Source of the DNA: Terebella lapidaria
Lineage: Eukaryota > Annelida > Polychaeta > Terebellida > Terebellidae
Length of the DNA: 64,000 nucleotides
Direction: 5' to 3'
Assembly (NCBI GenBank): GCA_949152475.1
Contig: OX424570.1
Coordinates: forward strand, 27,400,694 to 27,464,693
Under the pieces are notes generated by a model. It had not been told where the DNA came from and searched no databases. It was given only the letters and a program-made list of their open reading frames with translations. Positions 47,382-58,795 of this stretch are shown piece after piece (positions within the stretch are counted from its first letter, which is position 1; every line of letters begins with the position of its first letter). A program made the translations under genes and the position numbers.

Positions 47382-47909
47382 AACCAACCAGTGCTCAGTT
47401 AGAGCATAGGGTTTGGTTCGTGTTCGTCAGCTAATTTTGGTGGCTGTACTGTTCATCATTGTGCCCTCTCTGCATCAATAACCACGTTCTGAAGCAAGCA
47501 AAATTGAAAGAAAATCATTATCATCATCACCTATACAAAATGTCCAGATGAAGTCCTGGGGTGAACAAACATAGTATTGAATCAATGAAATTACTTGATA
47601 AATGATTGGTCGATTCCTCAGCAGTACCGTGCCAAATGTCAAGAGGTGTCACTCAATCCACTAATATTTTTGTGGGCCTACTGGGGACTTCAGGCGGGTA
47701 GAATGAAATAAATGCACATGCACAGCTTTTCTCCACTTGTTCGGGTGAGTTTGTTTCCAACTTGTTTCCAATCATTTTCAAATAATCCAATGACAAACTT
47801 ACAGCTACTGTATATACCTCTTTAATTTTTTTCTCATAAATCCATCACTATGGTAGATCTTGCCATCCAGGACTACATTTTTCATTACCATGTAATAGAT
47901 GTACATTTA
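47382..47909. other. Upstream region of the CASD1-like gene
   Basis: Probably holds the 5' UTR and possibly the promoter on the minus strand. A potential acceptor (TTGATGCAG near 47473) hints at an upstream untranslated exon, which I cannot place. Confidence 0.35.
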
Positions 47910-48372
47910 CTGTAAACCCCTTAATTTTTCGCGGCCATTAATATTCGTGACTTTCGCGTTTTCATCAAAAACGCGAAAATTTCTGGACGCGAAATATTTC
48001 GGCTAACCGCATTTTGATTCGCGAATATATTTATTGACTTTGCAATGAGTGTGGTATAAAACAAAAGAACAAATAATGTTGTATTTTTAACATAACAAAA
48101 CCAGTAGCCAATTCCAAGTTTGCATGTATGTAGTTACTTTGTAGTGTGACTGTTTATATTTAATTCATGTTTACTAAGCCAGCAAAAAAAGATATAATAG
48201 ATATAATATAAAGATTTAATAAAGTTAGAACTGTGTTCATGTCAGTATTTTGCCAATTGTAGGGTTCTTAGTGAGTATGTTATTGGAAAATACCTTTGTA
48301 ATGTGTTGCCAGTATTATTCATGTTACAGAAAACGCAAAATTAAACGGCCGTGAAATTAAAGGGGTTTACAG
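47910..48372. mobile_element. 463-bp TA-flanked MITE
   Basis: Ends are CTGTAAACCCCTTAATTT and its near-complement ending AAAGGGGTTTACAG, flanked by TA on both sides. The interior includes CGCG-rich phrases such as GACTTTCGCG. No coding frame. Confidence 0.85.
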
Positions 48373-48374
48373 TA

Positions 48375-49218
48375 GTTTGAACATGTTCGCGCGGTCAAAC
48401 GGTGAACAGATTTCGTCACCAGAGGACATTTCATCTACGGGGCTTTTCCCCTCAGAGAAAACGATATTGTTTGTCTACATAGAGTGATATTCAATTTTTG
48501 TCCCTGCATTATTTTTTTACATAAAACGAGTTTCTGATCTGTGATAATATTGAGTTGGCGAATTTTGCCATTTTTGGGATGTGGCGAATTTAGGACGGAC
48601 GGCTCGTAGAGGCACTTGTTGAAGTTGGCAGATCTAGTCTAAACTTCACCTATTAAACAGATCTAGATTCCGGTGCTTGTGGGCCACTGTCGGAGCACAT
48701 GTACAAGTTAGTGGGCAATCCTGTTTCTGTATGATAATTGGCACAAAATGATAAATACAGATAGGGGAGACGTGACCGTCTGTGCAATAAAGAACCATTT
48801 TTCTATCATAACCAATTGTCATTACCAATCCTAAGTATGGTAAATTAGTTGGTAATGGTATTGCCCACGTTATCGTACATCCTAGCCCCACTGTCTACTC
48901 ACTTACATGTAACAATTGTTGGGACGGTTTGGTCTGAAGTTACATGTAAACTTGAGGAGAAAATGTTCAGTTCATAAAATTTCCGCTGGTTTTGACATAA
49001 ACCGATAATCTCCGTTACACGGAATTATCTGGGTGCTCATGGACGAGTCATTCACTATCGCGTTTTAGAAACCGGCTGCAGAACAAGCGAGCGGGCACAG
49101 CATCCTTCGGTCTGCCCTTGGGTCTGCCCCTATCACCGCCTCATTCTCCCCCCCCCCCCCCTCTCCCTCCCCCTCCACCAACCCAGAAAAAGAGAGTTTC
49201 TTTATGTCGTGATTATTT
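48375..49218. other. Noncoding spacer
   Basis: No exon, RNA gene or complete repeat recognised. A C-run (49148-49162) lies close to the transposon nest. Confidence 0.5.
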
Positions 49219-49466
49219 CACAGGGCACAACCGGTTCAGTGATTCTAGGGGTATTTTTTTTTATTCTAGGGGCAGGTCACATGGGGCAAGGTTTCATGAT
49301 TCTAGGGGAAATATTTGTCAAATCAGGTGGGGTGTCCCTGAATATTGAGCAAAAATGATATAAATTCTGTCACAGTTAAAACATTTATTATTCAATTAGT
49401 TGGCTCAATTGTTGCAGAGTGCACACAAAAGAAGTTTTCAATCAGGGTGTCGCCTATATTCGTGTA

Positions 49467-51035
49467 GGGGAGACTGGGGTCAATTGTAACAAATTTTACA
49501 TTCAGGTTCAGAGGATGGGTGATGTTTCGTAGAACAAGAGCAAACAAAGGTGAATGAAATAAATGTAAATAACTCATGATAATGAATGTACATTTTTATC
49601 TCTAATGTGATTAGTTGGTTTGCATCTGGTGTTACACCAAAAAGTGTAACGTGTTACAATTGACCCGGCAGGAAGGGTCAAATGTAACAAGAAGTTGGGT
49701 CAAATGTAACAGTCAAAATAAAGGTGTATTCGATGGGAAATAGCGCTACTGTGAAACTGCTTCATAATGTTGCATGCTATTTTTGATGTCAGTGTACGTT
49801 TTGCCCAACAGGAACACAAGTTCCAACATTAGAGTGACATTGGGAGGAAGTTTCTTTCGCCATACATTTCTGACAGAACCAAAACAACATAAACATTCGT
49901 AGATTCATACAATATAGATTTACACACTTATTTAGCACTTATATGTACTTACATGTACTTTGACCACCATTTAGCTTCTAAGCAATGGTTTCATTTCATT
50001 TTCTGGTTCAGACCATTTGAATATGTTAACATTACCGCCATTCTCATTGCTCTATATCTTATGAAAGGCAATTCAGCTTTTTCGCATGAATGTAATATAT
50101 CAGGTTAGATATAACTGAGTGGGCACACCTGACGGATGGAAAACTACCTCCTTTTCATGACGTTAAATCTGTCCCCGAGGATACCATCAACTCAGTAGCC
50201 TATTGGCTTGTGATTAGGTACTTATGTACTTGTCATATATCTATTGCATGGGGTTCGTATTGGATTTAAATATTTTTTGTCATAGGTTGTTGGGCAGTTG
50301 TATACTAATTCCATCAGGTGTACAGTAGAAACAACTACATTTAACACACTGTCTGCCCCTGATGACGCCAGTGTGTCTTTGGATAAACTATTTGGTCGGG
50401 CTTTGTTTCTATTGCAAAATGTACTTTACGTTTGTTATTAACATCATCAAAATCTGGATGTATTGGTGGTAATAGATTGATACTTACATTCCTGTTAACT
50501 GATTCATCCAACTAATTCAAAATAGTTCGTTCCTTACCACTCCTACCCAGACCACTGGGCATATGTGTATTGTTGGAATGGAATAAATATCTCCCCGTGT
50601 ATCTTTAATATTGAGATCTATCATAAATTGTAGTATAGGGCCTATTAATGTTATTAGTATAGATTTCATTCAATGCTGTGATATATCATTTTTTCACAAG
50701 CTTGTGTAGTCCTATTCATATATGTTTGTGTTTGTGTATGTGGGATGTGTGCATATAGGATCTATGTATGTGTAGGAATGTGTTTACATGAGTTTTCTGA
50801 ACATGTCTTTGGCCTTGTTATTTGTAGATATGACGGTTCGTGTACATGTTACAATTGACCCCAACTCAAATTTGTACATAATATGTGCTGACCTGGTGGA
50901 GAATTGTCTACATCAGGATAATGCTTTAATAAAACTACGCATGCTTATCGATTATGACGTCATGAAAAACCCTGAATTTTACTTAGAAATAATATGTTAC
51001 AATTGACCCGTGTTACAATTGACCCCAGTCTCCCC
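49467..51035. mobile_element. 1.57-kb TA-flanked transposon in the left arm
   Basis: Inverted ends read GGGGAGACTGGGGTCAATTG and continue for a few bases, and TA is duplicated at 49465-49466 and 51036-51037. Removing it restores the arm sequence seen intact on the other side (compare 59450). Inner copies of GGGTCAAATGTAACA recur near each end. No transposase frame remains. Confidence 0.85.
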
Positions 51036-51371
51036 TATTAGGTCTAAGCTCCACGAATTCCTGGTGGATTGTCAAGGCTACAATAAGTACTCAGGGATCG
51101 TACATTTTGAAGCATTTGGTCATGTTTCGGGTTGATTCTAGATGGAAAAACATCACTATTTTCTTTGGTGATGAAATTAAAGCTAGAAAATGTCCTGATT
51201 AATTATCCAAATGGGATTTTTCAGGAAACATATTATTCTAGGGGCATGCTACCATGATTCTGGGGGCAAACACCCATATATGTCCTGTAAAAAATCTTCT
51301 TAATAATATTGTTGAAATAAACAGTTCCATGATTTTAACCTGTCTACATAAAGCCAATTAATGAAAAATAC

Positions 51372-51719
51372 ATACATACATACATACATGTTACACATTT
51401 ATACCGCGCTTTTACCAGAAGATTAGGCTCAAAGCGCCTTACAATGTTAAATGTTAAAAGCCCATTACCTACACAAGATAATAATAACTACATGATAATA
51501 TAGAGTGACCTAGACAAAACATTTTCTATATAAGAGAGTTTTTAGATGTCGTTTGTAGACATCGAGAGATTCACAGGTGCGGAGATCGATAGGCAAGACA
51601 TTGAAAAGTTTAGGTGCAGAGACACTAAACACTCTATCACCATAGGATTTAGTTCTTGACTGAGGCACCGATAGTAGTTTATCGTCGCCGGAACGTAGAG
51701 ACCGGACTGGTCTGTACAC
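51372..51719 (-). mobile_element. 3' end of a LINE inserted in the left arm
   Basis: On the minus strand it encodes the reverse-transcriptase C-terminus typical of LINEs (SAPKLFNVLPIDLR, YKRHLKTLLYRKCF) and ends in a TATG microsatellite tail. A six-base duplication AAATAC flanks it (51366-51371 and 51720-51725). It is strongly 5' truncated, as usual for such insertions. Confidence 0.8.
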
Positions 51720-52988
51720 AAATACTCTCTTCATATTCCCATATTGCTCCGGAAGGTGCCTTGAGATGTCAAGCGGGCTAGTATTGAATCTGTTGATGTT
51801 AGTATTTCACAACTATTCGTTTTCGCTGGAATATTTGGAATGAAACATCACAAAATTTCACACCCCGTCAATAAATTGTAATGTAAATTTAAATGTCAAA
51901 TCTCAAATGCTGCCTTGATGTCGACTGATAATGTAAATGTAGGCCTATAAAGTAAAATTTTTGTTACCTAAAATACGTTTCTTTTTCACCCATTTGGGGT
52001 TCGCGTGCCTCCGACGCTTTCAGCATGGACCGCGTACGCCAGACCTGAGCTAAATTATTAAAGCAGCATTTCGTTAATTTCGAAGGTACGACTCTGAATG
52101 TACAAATAAATGTGAAGTACTAACATCAATAGATTCATGACTCGCCCGCTTGACATCTCAAGGCTCCTTCCGGTGCAATATGCCATGCAAATATGAAGAG
52201 AGTATTTTTCATGAATTGACTTTATGTAAACACGCTAAAATCATGGAACTGTTTATTTCAACAATATTGTTAAGAAGAGGTAGATTCTATATCACAGCAC
52301 ATCAACTAGGAATTCCTAACCTATATGTGGAGTATCAGATTTCAAATCAATTGCTTTTATCTGGCTTTTGAACAGAATTCATAATTTTTTTTACAGGACA
52401 TATATATGGAGTTCCAGAAGAGACATTACGACTTACTACTTACCACTTTACTCTATCTGGGACATTACGACATACCACTTACTACTCACCACTTACTACT
52501 TGGTATATTTGGGACATTACGACTTACGACTCACCACTTACAACTCACGACTTACTGCTTACCACTTACTGCTTACCACTTATTTATTTATCCCTTACTA
52601 CGTCAATATACTATTAGACCTATGATACAAACTTAATATATTGGTTGGGTGTTGTTTGTTCCACAACTGGTCCACCGGCCAGTGTTCAGTGCATGGTTGG
52701 CCTAAATAATCAGGGATGAAGTGGTCAGTAGATCTTAGTAGGTGAAAAGTAGTAAGTGGTAACTAGTAAGTGGAAAGTATTAGTATGCCTAAGTAGGAAG
52801 TGGTAACTAGTAAGTGGTAAGAAGTAACTAGTAAGGTGTAAGTAGTAATTGGTAAGAAGTAAGTAGAAAATGGTAAATAGTAAGTATTAAATGGTAACTA
52901 AAGTTTGCCTTCTAAAGTAGTAAGTGGTAAGTAGTAAGTTCTTAATAGGTAAGTGGTAAGTAGTAGGCATCAGTGGTCGTATGTGGTA

Positions 52989-55851
52989 CAGACCTGGGTC
53001 AATTACATTGCAATGTGATTAGTTACAATTACAATTACAATTGATTTGGGAATGTCAATTGCAATTACAATCACAATGAAATAACAATGCAATTAATTGC
53101 AATTACAATTACTTTGTAATGTAATGAATTACAATTACAAATTACTTTTGCATGGAATATTCCAAATCAACTATGCTAATAGTGTTCCCAGTTTGCTTTC
53201 GTATCAATGACGGCTAAAAATCCCAGTTTGAAGTTTCTGTGACATCATGATTGGGTGGAAAGATTTTTGAAATCTGATGATGCGTCGTCTTCGCCGGAGG
53301 CTATATATGTGCAGATTAATTTATCTTAGAACGAGGCAAGACACAACCCCTAACAATATATAAATCTTCATCGGGATTGTTTAACAGTTGTTTCCTTTAT
53401 TATTGGCTCCCACCCACATGTATAATAACCCACCAGGTGTATTTATTATTTCAAATTTCCATATTGTTATCATATGGATCTACAGCTATTGTTTCAAACT
53501 TAATTCATGCCAGTGGTGAAACGTTTGTTCTATTCACTTTGAATCAATGTTTGGACAGCAATTAAGTCGCTAGTTAGAACAGAGATCAATGGATAGATTC
53601 ATGGATGCAGTTGAGGAGCATGCCAGAAAATGGACAAAGCGAGAAAAGGCAGAAACTGATTCTCTGTCAGAATGGGTCAAACAGATTAGGTCATTGGTAA
53701 ACAAACGCATCAATGTTTTGTCAAAGTCAGTTAGTACTAAATATAGCTCTGTCTTCAATGATCCCGTGGTTACTAATAGTTTGTTGAAACTTCAAGAAAG
53801 GTTCGTCATTGTCCCTGCAGATAAAGCTTCTAATAATGTTGTTTTTGTTTGTAAAGCATACTATATACAGTGCCTGTTTGACGAACTGGGTATTGCCAAC
53901 AATACTAATCCCAATAGTACATACCAAGCCATTACCGTGCCCAAACAGGATATCTTATCAAATCATTTGTCTGTATTGCATTCGTTTGGTATTACTACCT
54001 CATGTAAAGATTCTAATCTACCGAACTTATATTGGATCCCAAAGTTGCACAAAAATCCACACAAACAAAGATATATTTCAGGTTCAGCATCATGTTCTAC
54101 CAAAGCCCTTTCTATAATATTAACTACTATATTGTCTAAAATTAAACAGGGTCTCCAAAAGTACTCTGAAACCATCTATTCTAGAAGTGGTATAAACCAA
54201 ATGTGGATATTAAAAAATTCCAAATCTTTATTGGAATATCTACATGCGCACACACTTTCAAAAGTAACGTCTATCAAAACATTTGATTTCTCCACTTTGT
54301 ACACAACTATACCTCATTCTGAACTGAAATCTCAGCTTAAAAAACTAATCAATAATTCATTTTTCTCTAAAAAGGGACAACGTCGGTACCACTATATTGT
54401 AGTTAAATATAATACCGCTTATTTTGTTAAAGGCGACTCTGATGCCCCATACAAATATACTGAAATAGATGTAGTAAATATGGTTAATTTTCTGATTGAT
54501 AATATTTTTGTGGAATTTGGTGGTCGAATATTTCAACAAACTATTGGTATTCCCATGGGTACAAACTGTGCACCACTATTGGCAGACCTGTTTTTATACT
54601 CATATGAATCAGATTTTATCCAACATTTACAAAGAGGAGGTTCTAAGAAACTAACATGTAATTTTAATTTCACTTTCCGATACATAGATGATGTATTGTC
54701 GCTAAATAATCCCAAGTTTGGTGATTATTTGGATATCATATATCCTAAGGAACTTGAAATTAAGGATACTACAGAATCCGCTAATTTTTCCAACTATCTA
54801 GACCTGAGGTTGGAGATTGATAATGATTCTAACCTGTCAACTAGATTATATGACAAACGTGATGATTTCAATTTTTCCATAGTCAATTTCCCTTTTCTAA
54901 GCAGCAACATTCCTATGTCACCGGCATATGGTGTGTTTGTTTCTCAACTTATACGCTATTCCAGAGCTAGTTGCAAATATGAGGACTTTGTCTATCGAAG
55001 TGCCCAGCTAGTCTCTAAACTGCTACGACAAGGATATGTTTTACCAAGACTTATCGCTGCGTTTAAGAAATTCTATGGACGTCATCATGATCTGGTTGAT
55101 AAATACAGCAAATCCATGTCTGCCATGCAACTAGATCTATTTTCATGTTAATTTTGGGGAATTCATGACGGGTGCCACTAGTGGGGCAGGAAATGCTCAC
55201 TCTTTCCGGAACACCTGATTTCACCTCCTGATGGCCATTTACGGGGGTTCATGAGTTTCCCTGTCATTTTTGTTTTCTCTCACTTCGTATGCCTGATATG
55301 ACTTTCTGTCCCCGGACTATGAGATTGGATAACGGACCCTGTTTTGTTTGCTCGGAATACTTGATACTGGGTATTGATTCCACGTCTATTCCATGGGGTG
55401 AACAGTTACGATCACAAATTACTGCTTGACAAAAGCCCACTCTTCGTTGTACATGTGGTTTGTTTGATTTCAAGAATTGTTATACAATACATATCCTGTC
55501 CAAGGAAATGCATTATTGTTTTATGCTAACATTGAAACATCTGGATATTATTACTAAAGGATATCACATGCTGCCATATTGAGAAACCAATTGACAAATT
55601 CACATTTTCATAAACATGATAAAGGTCATGAAACAAAAACTATCATACATATTAACCGTTTAAATGAATTGATGTAATTGAAAATGTAATTGGAAAGTAA
55701 TTGAAATTACAGGCAAATATATATGTATTTAATTACAATTACAATTACTTGTAATTGATGTTCAGTCAATTACAAATTACATTCAATTACACTGAAATTT
55801 GTAATTAATTACACTCAATTACAATTACAAATTACAATTTCCCCAGGTCTG
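52989..55851. mobile_element. hAT-like element carrying a Penelope-type insert
   Basis: Ends are CAGACCTGGG at 52989 and its exact complement ending at 55851. A perfect 8-bp target duplication ATGTGGTA lies at 52981-52988 and 55852-55859, the size typical of hAT elements. Both subterminal arms are rich in AATTACAATTACA repeats. The only long ORF inside is a Penelope-like reverse transcriptase, so the carrier itself is non-autonomous. Confidence 0.85.
53589..55151 (+). CDS. Penelope-like element reverse transcriptase, intact ORF
   Basis: A single open frame of 520 residues. Motifs in order: FVIVPADKASNNVVFVC (about 75), YWIPKLHKNPHKQRYI (about 147), FDFSTLYTTIPH with the motif A aspartate (about 230), IGIPMGTNCAPLLADL motif B (about 318) and FRYIDDVLSLNN motif C (about 363), followed by NFPFLSSNIP and a C-terminal RHHDLVDKY. 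These fit Penelope-like elements of the kind widespread in aquatic invertebrates. No GIY-YIG endonuclease domain is visible, so it may be an endonuclease-lacking type or may have lost the domain. The 3' flank contains GACGGGTGCCACTAGTGGGG, which I take to be element sequence. No frameshift is seen, so the insertion may be recent. Confidence 0.9.
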   Translation: MDRFMDAVEEHARKWTKREKAETDSLSEWVKQIRSLVNKRINVLSKSVSTKYSSVFNDPVVTNSLLKLQERFVIVPADKASNNVVFVCKAYYIQCLFDELGIANNTNPNSTYQAITVPKQDILSNHLSVLHSFGITTSCKDSNLPNLYWIPKLHKNPHKQRYISGSASCSTKALSIILTTILSKIKQGLQKYSETIYSRSGINQMWILKNSKSLLEYLHAHTLSKVTSIKTFDFSTLYTTIPHSELKSQLKKLINNSFFSKKGQRRYHYIVVKYNTAYFVKGDSDAPYKYTEIDVVNMVNFLIDNIFVEFGGRIFQQTIGIPMGTNCAPLLADLFLYSYESDFIQHLQRGGSKKLTCNFNFTFRYIDDVLSLNNPKFGDYLDIIYPKELEIKDTTESANFSNYLDLRLEIDNDSNLSTRLYDKRDDFNFSIVNFPFLSSNIPMSPAYGVFVSQLIRYSRASCKYEDFVYRSAQLVSKLLRQGYVLPRLIAAFKKFYGRHHDLVDKYSKSMSAMQLDLFSC

Positions 55852-57147
55852 ATGTGGTAGCATATTGTGGTGAGTAGATGCAAGTAGTAAGTGGTAAGTA
55901 GTAAGTCGTAATGTCCCTTCAAGAACTCCATACATATATGGGTGTTTGCCCCCAGAATCATGGTAACCTGCCCCTACAATCATATTTTCCCCAAAAATCC
56001 AATTTGCATAGAATCAGGGGCGCCCACAGGTTTTTTAAAAGTTGACGCAGTCATAGAGTAAAGGTGTGGAGAGTCCTAGCCGATAGGCGTGGTGTCTGGG
56101 GCCCGCGTAGGGCCCAGAAGCTGAAGGGGTCTAGATGCTATATGGTTGATTCTGGGCGTTTTAAGGGTACCTAGAACAGTCTTCAGATCCAAGGATTTGT
56201 TGTTATCAAAATTGTACTCACGAATACATTCCATCACATCAATGACATACTAATAGTATCTGATTCATGGAAAATCAAGTTTGCAAATGATACTAGTATT
56301 TCAAATGCATGCATTTTGGCACGCTAGCATATTATGACCAAAGCTTTACACGCAATTCAGCTAATACATGTATATAATAATAGGGAGATTATTGTCTATT
56401 CCACCGTCTGTCTCTATGTATTCGAAATTATAACAGAAGGCCTATATCAAGCTATATGCACCAAACATTAACACCAAATTAAAAATGAATAAATGATAGT
56501 TTCTACGACCATTAATTATGGACTTCTTCAAGATAGAATAAGATAGAACAATATTACCCCCCCCCCCCCCCAGCCAAAATAAAAACGATGGTGAATAGTT
56601 TGACAGTGTATTTATCAGGACAAATACATGATACGTATTCCTCATAGATCACTAATTGTGCGAATCCAAGATCTGTCTGTCTACGTTACATACATATAGC
56701 AGAGACGTTATAGTTATGGGTGGTCAGAGTTACACAGAGTGCAATCAGTCCGATAAATTGCGGTATTCATGCCCTGGTGATATGACGTTTTCGTTCTTTG
56801 AGGTTCATGAAAATTGGGTTAAAATTCTTTGATTTCAGGACAGAAAATGGCTAGAAAATGTCCGCATTTGTGATTATATTTCTCCTATGGGGTGTACACA
56901 TTACGATGTGGCATATATTAATTGTGTAAGGATCGTCCACGGTCCGGATAAGTATATTTAGATTCCTAGCTATTATGAATTATGGTAAGTATATAATAAT
57001 AATACTATTCCCAACAAAATTCACTTTCAAATATTCTAACTCGCCAATTCCCTACACATGGTAATTAATTTAGATTAGATCACATGTATGGACATATCTC
57101 TTGCGTGTTATCTCCTTGTTTCAGGACTGATGAAATGATGATCAGAG

Positions 57148-58105
57148 CAGTGGCGTAGATTTATATATTTAGTAGGGGGGTATGGGCGAGCGAAGCGATC
57201 CAGAAACGGTCTGGGGGTCGGGGGGCGCCGTAAGCCCCCCGGATTTTTTTTTCATTTTTAGCTCTTCTAGAAGCATTCTCAGAGCATATATGGCATTGAC
57301 TTTCATTATATTCAGGGGAATTTTCCCCCACAATTTCTTCAAATTTGTTTGTGTCACTTTGTGATACACAATTTTTTTTCATCAGCAAAGTTCACCTGTT
57401 CATGTATTATTATTGTTATATGAGCATAGAAATCACCAACTTATATGACCTCAAAGACATGACAGGCTACAAACTTGCTGGTAAAGGTCAACCAATTTAC
57501 CAGTAACAAAAATTGCAAATCTTCACTAAAACTATTTTATTCCCATGTATGTTCAAGTACATGTAGTCAACTCAGAATTCACCGAATATTGATTTTCTTT
57601 GTGCTGAACGAGATGCAAAGTTTTCTGCCAGTTCCTTGATATGCACATTGTCTAACTCATCTTTGTGGACATGGGAAACGCATACGGAGTTGAGTCGCTT
57701 CTGCGTCATGGATGAGCGAAGCCACGTCTTCAATTGGCGCAAAGCAGAAAAGCTATAGTATACTGTATAGATTTCTGTAGCCCGTAGGTCTTATGTGTTC
57801 TGGATTCAATGTGTGGGGGAAGTCTTCTTTTTGGGCGCTGTGATTTATGTCCATGTGCACAGGAAGAAGTTTTCGGGGATTGTACATTATTTATTTTGCA
57901 GTGATACTACATGTACATAGCAATGACCAATTTTCTGCAAGCTATATCTGTTGGAGATGAATGAAGCTCTACTACGATTTTTTTTAATTAGGGGCACATT
58001 TTTTTTTGTACCGATTGAAGGGGGGGATAATACATACTTCATCCCCCCACCCTTTTTGTAGGGGGGGATGCATCCCCTCCATCCCCCCCAGGATTTACGC
58101 CCATG
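57148..58105. mobile_element. 958-bp hAT-like element nested in another hAT-like element
   Basis: Ends are CAGTGGCGTAG at 57148 and the complement of CATGGGCGTAA ending at 58105. An 8-bp duplication GATCAGAG lies at 57140-57147 and 58106-58113. The interior has the GGGCGAGCGAAGCGA phrase near 57184 and G-rich subterminal runs, with no long frame. Confidence 0.85.
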
Positions 58106-58479
58106 GATCAGAGCCCTGCTGTGTGGACCCCCGCTGCCTCCAGATGTACTTCCCGGACCAGACAAGCGCATGCAGACACAACGACAACCGACAGACGATT
58201 CCCCGAGGATGACATCATCTCTCAGCATGGCACCTTATCACCCACGATCCAAGATACACCTGCTCTTGTTACAAGCTGCTCGCTAACACACCAGTGGAAC
58301 TAGTCAGACCGATGATCTGCCTCTCAGGGACTTGACACCTTAATTAAATACAATCCGGATACCTAGTGACTGTTATCGTTAAATGCACATCGGGGATTAA
58401 CTCGATGTACTGGGACACCATTGATGTATTTGAATTTGCTATTCATTCCTATTCACTCGAGTGCATGGCCGGTTTTATC

Positions 58480-58795
58480 ATGTTGTAAGTGTGTGGGGGC
58501 TTGGCGTCAGCTGGGTCAGACTGTATGGTGACCAATGATAGATGGTTCAATATCGCCTGGCACCGTCCTGTCAGGGCCGCCAGGGTTCTACGAGTTGAAT
58601 CACCTTGAGGCTGTCTAGGGTGGCTCCTCCCCTAATTTGTGATCGAGCAAGCACATTGGTTAGTGGGAAGGGGTCGGCCCATGACAGGGATACATGTGAA
58701 GGATATAAAAGCGGGGTGAATATTTTAATAAATCAGATTTTGATATCTATCCTAAAACTGTGTTGTTGCGTTACTCATGGTTACTTAAACTAAGG
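58480..58795 (+). mobile_element. Possible solo LTR or retroelement 3' end
   Basis: A TATAAAAG box (58706) is followed 20 bases on by AATAAA and an AT-rich tail ending near GTTACTCA. It lies inside the hAT-like element. Termini and target duplication could not be set with confidence. Confidence 0.3.

Larger units (their letters stand above)
52405..55932. mobile_element. Transposon with TACTTACCACTTAC minisatellite arms
   Basis: Inverted ends start TATGGAGTTC, then GACATTACGACTTACTAC; CATATA is duplicated at 52399-52404 and 55933-55938, and removal restores the arm of the host element. Both subterminal regions are built from short repeats of the AGTAAGTGGTA type (52430-52600, 52730-52970, 55870-55910). 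A hAT-like element is inserted in its right part. Confidence 0.75.

Noticed and set aside
52404-52640. Tyr/Leu/Thr-rich open frames
   Set aside because: They translate the TTACTACTTACCACT minisatellite and have no coding meaning.
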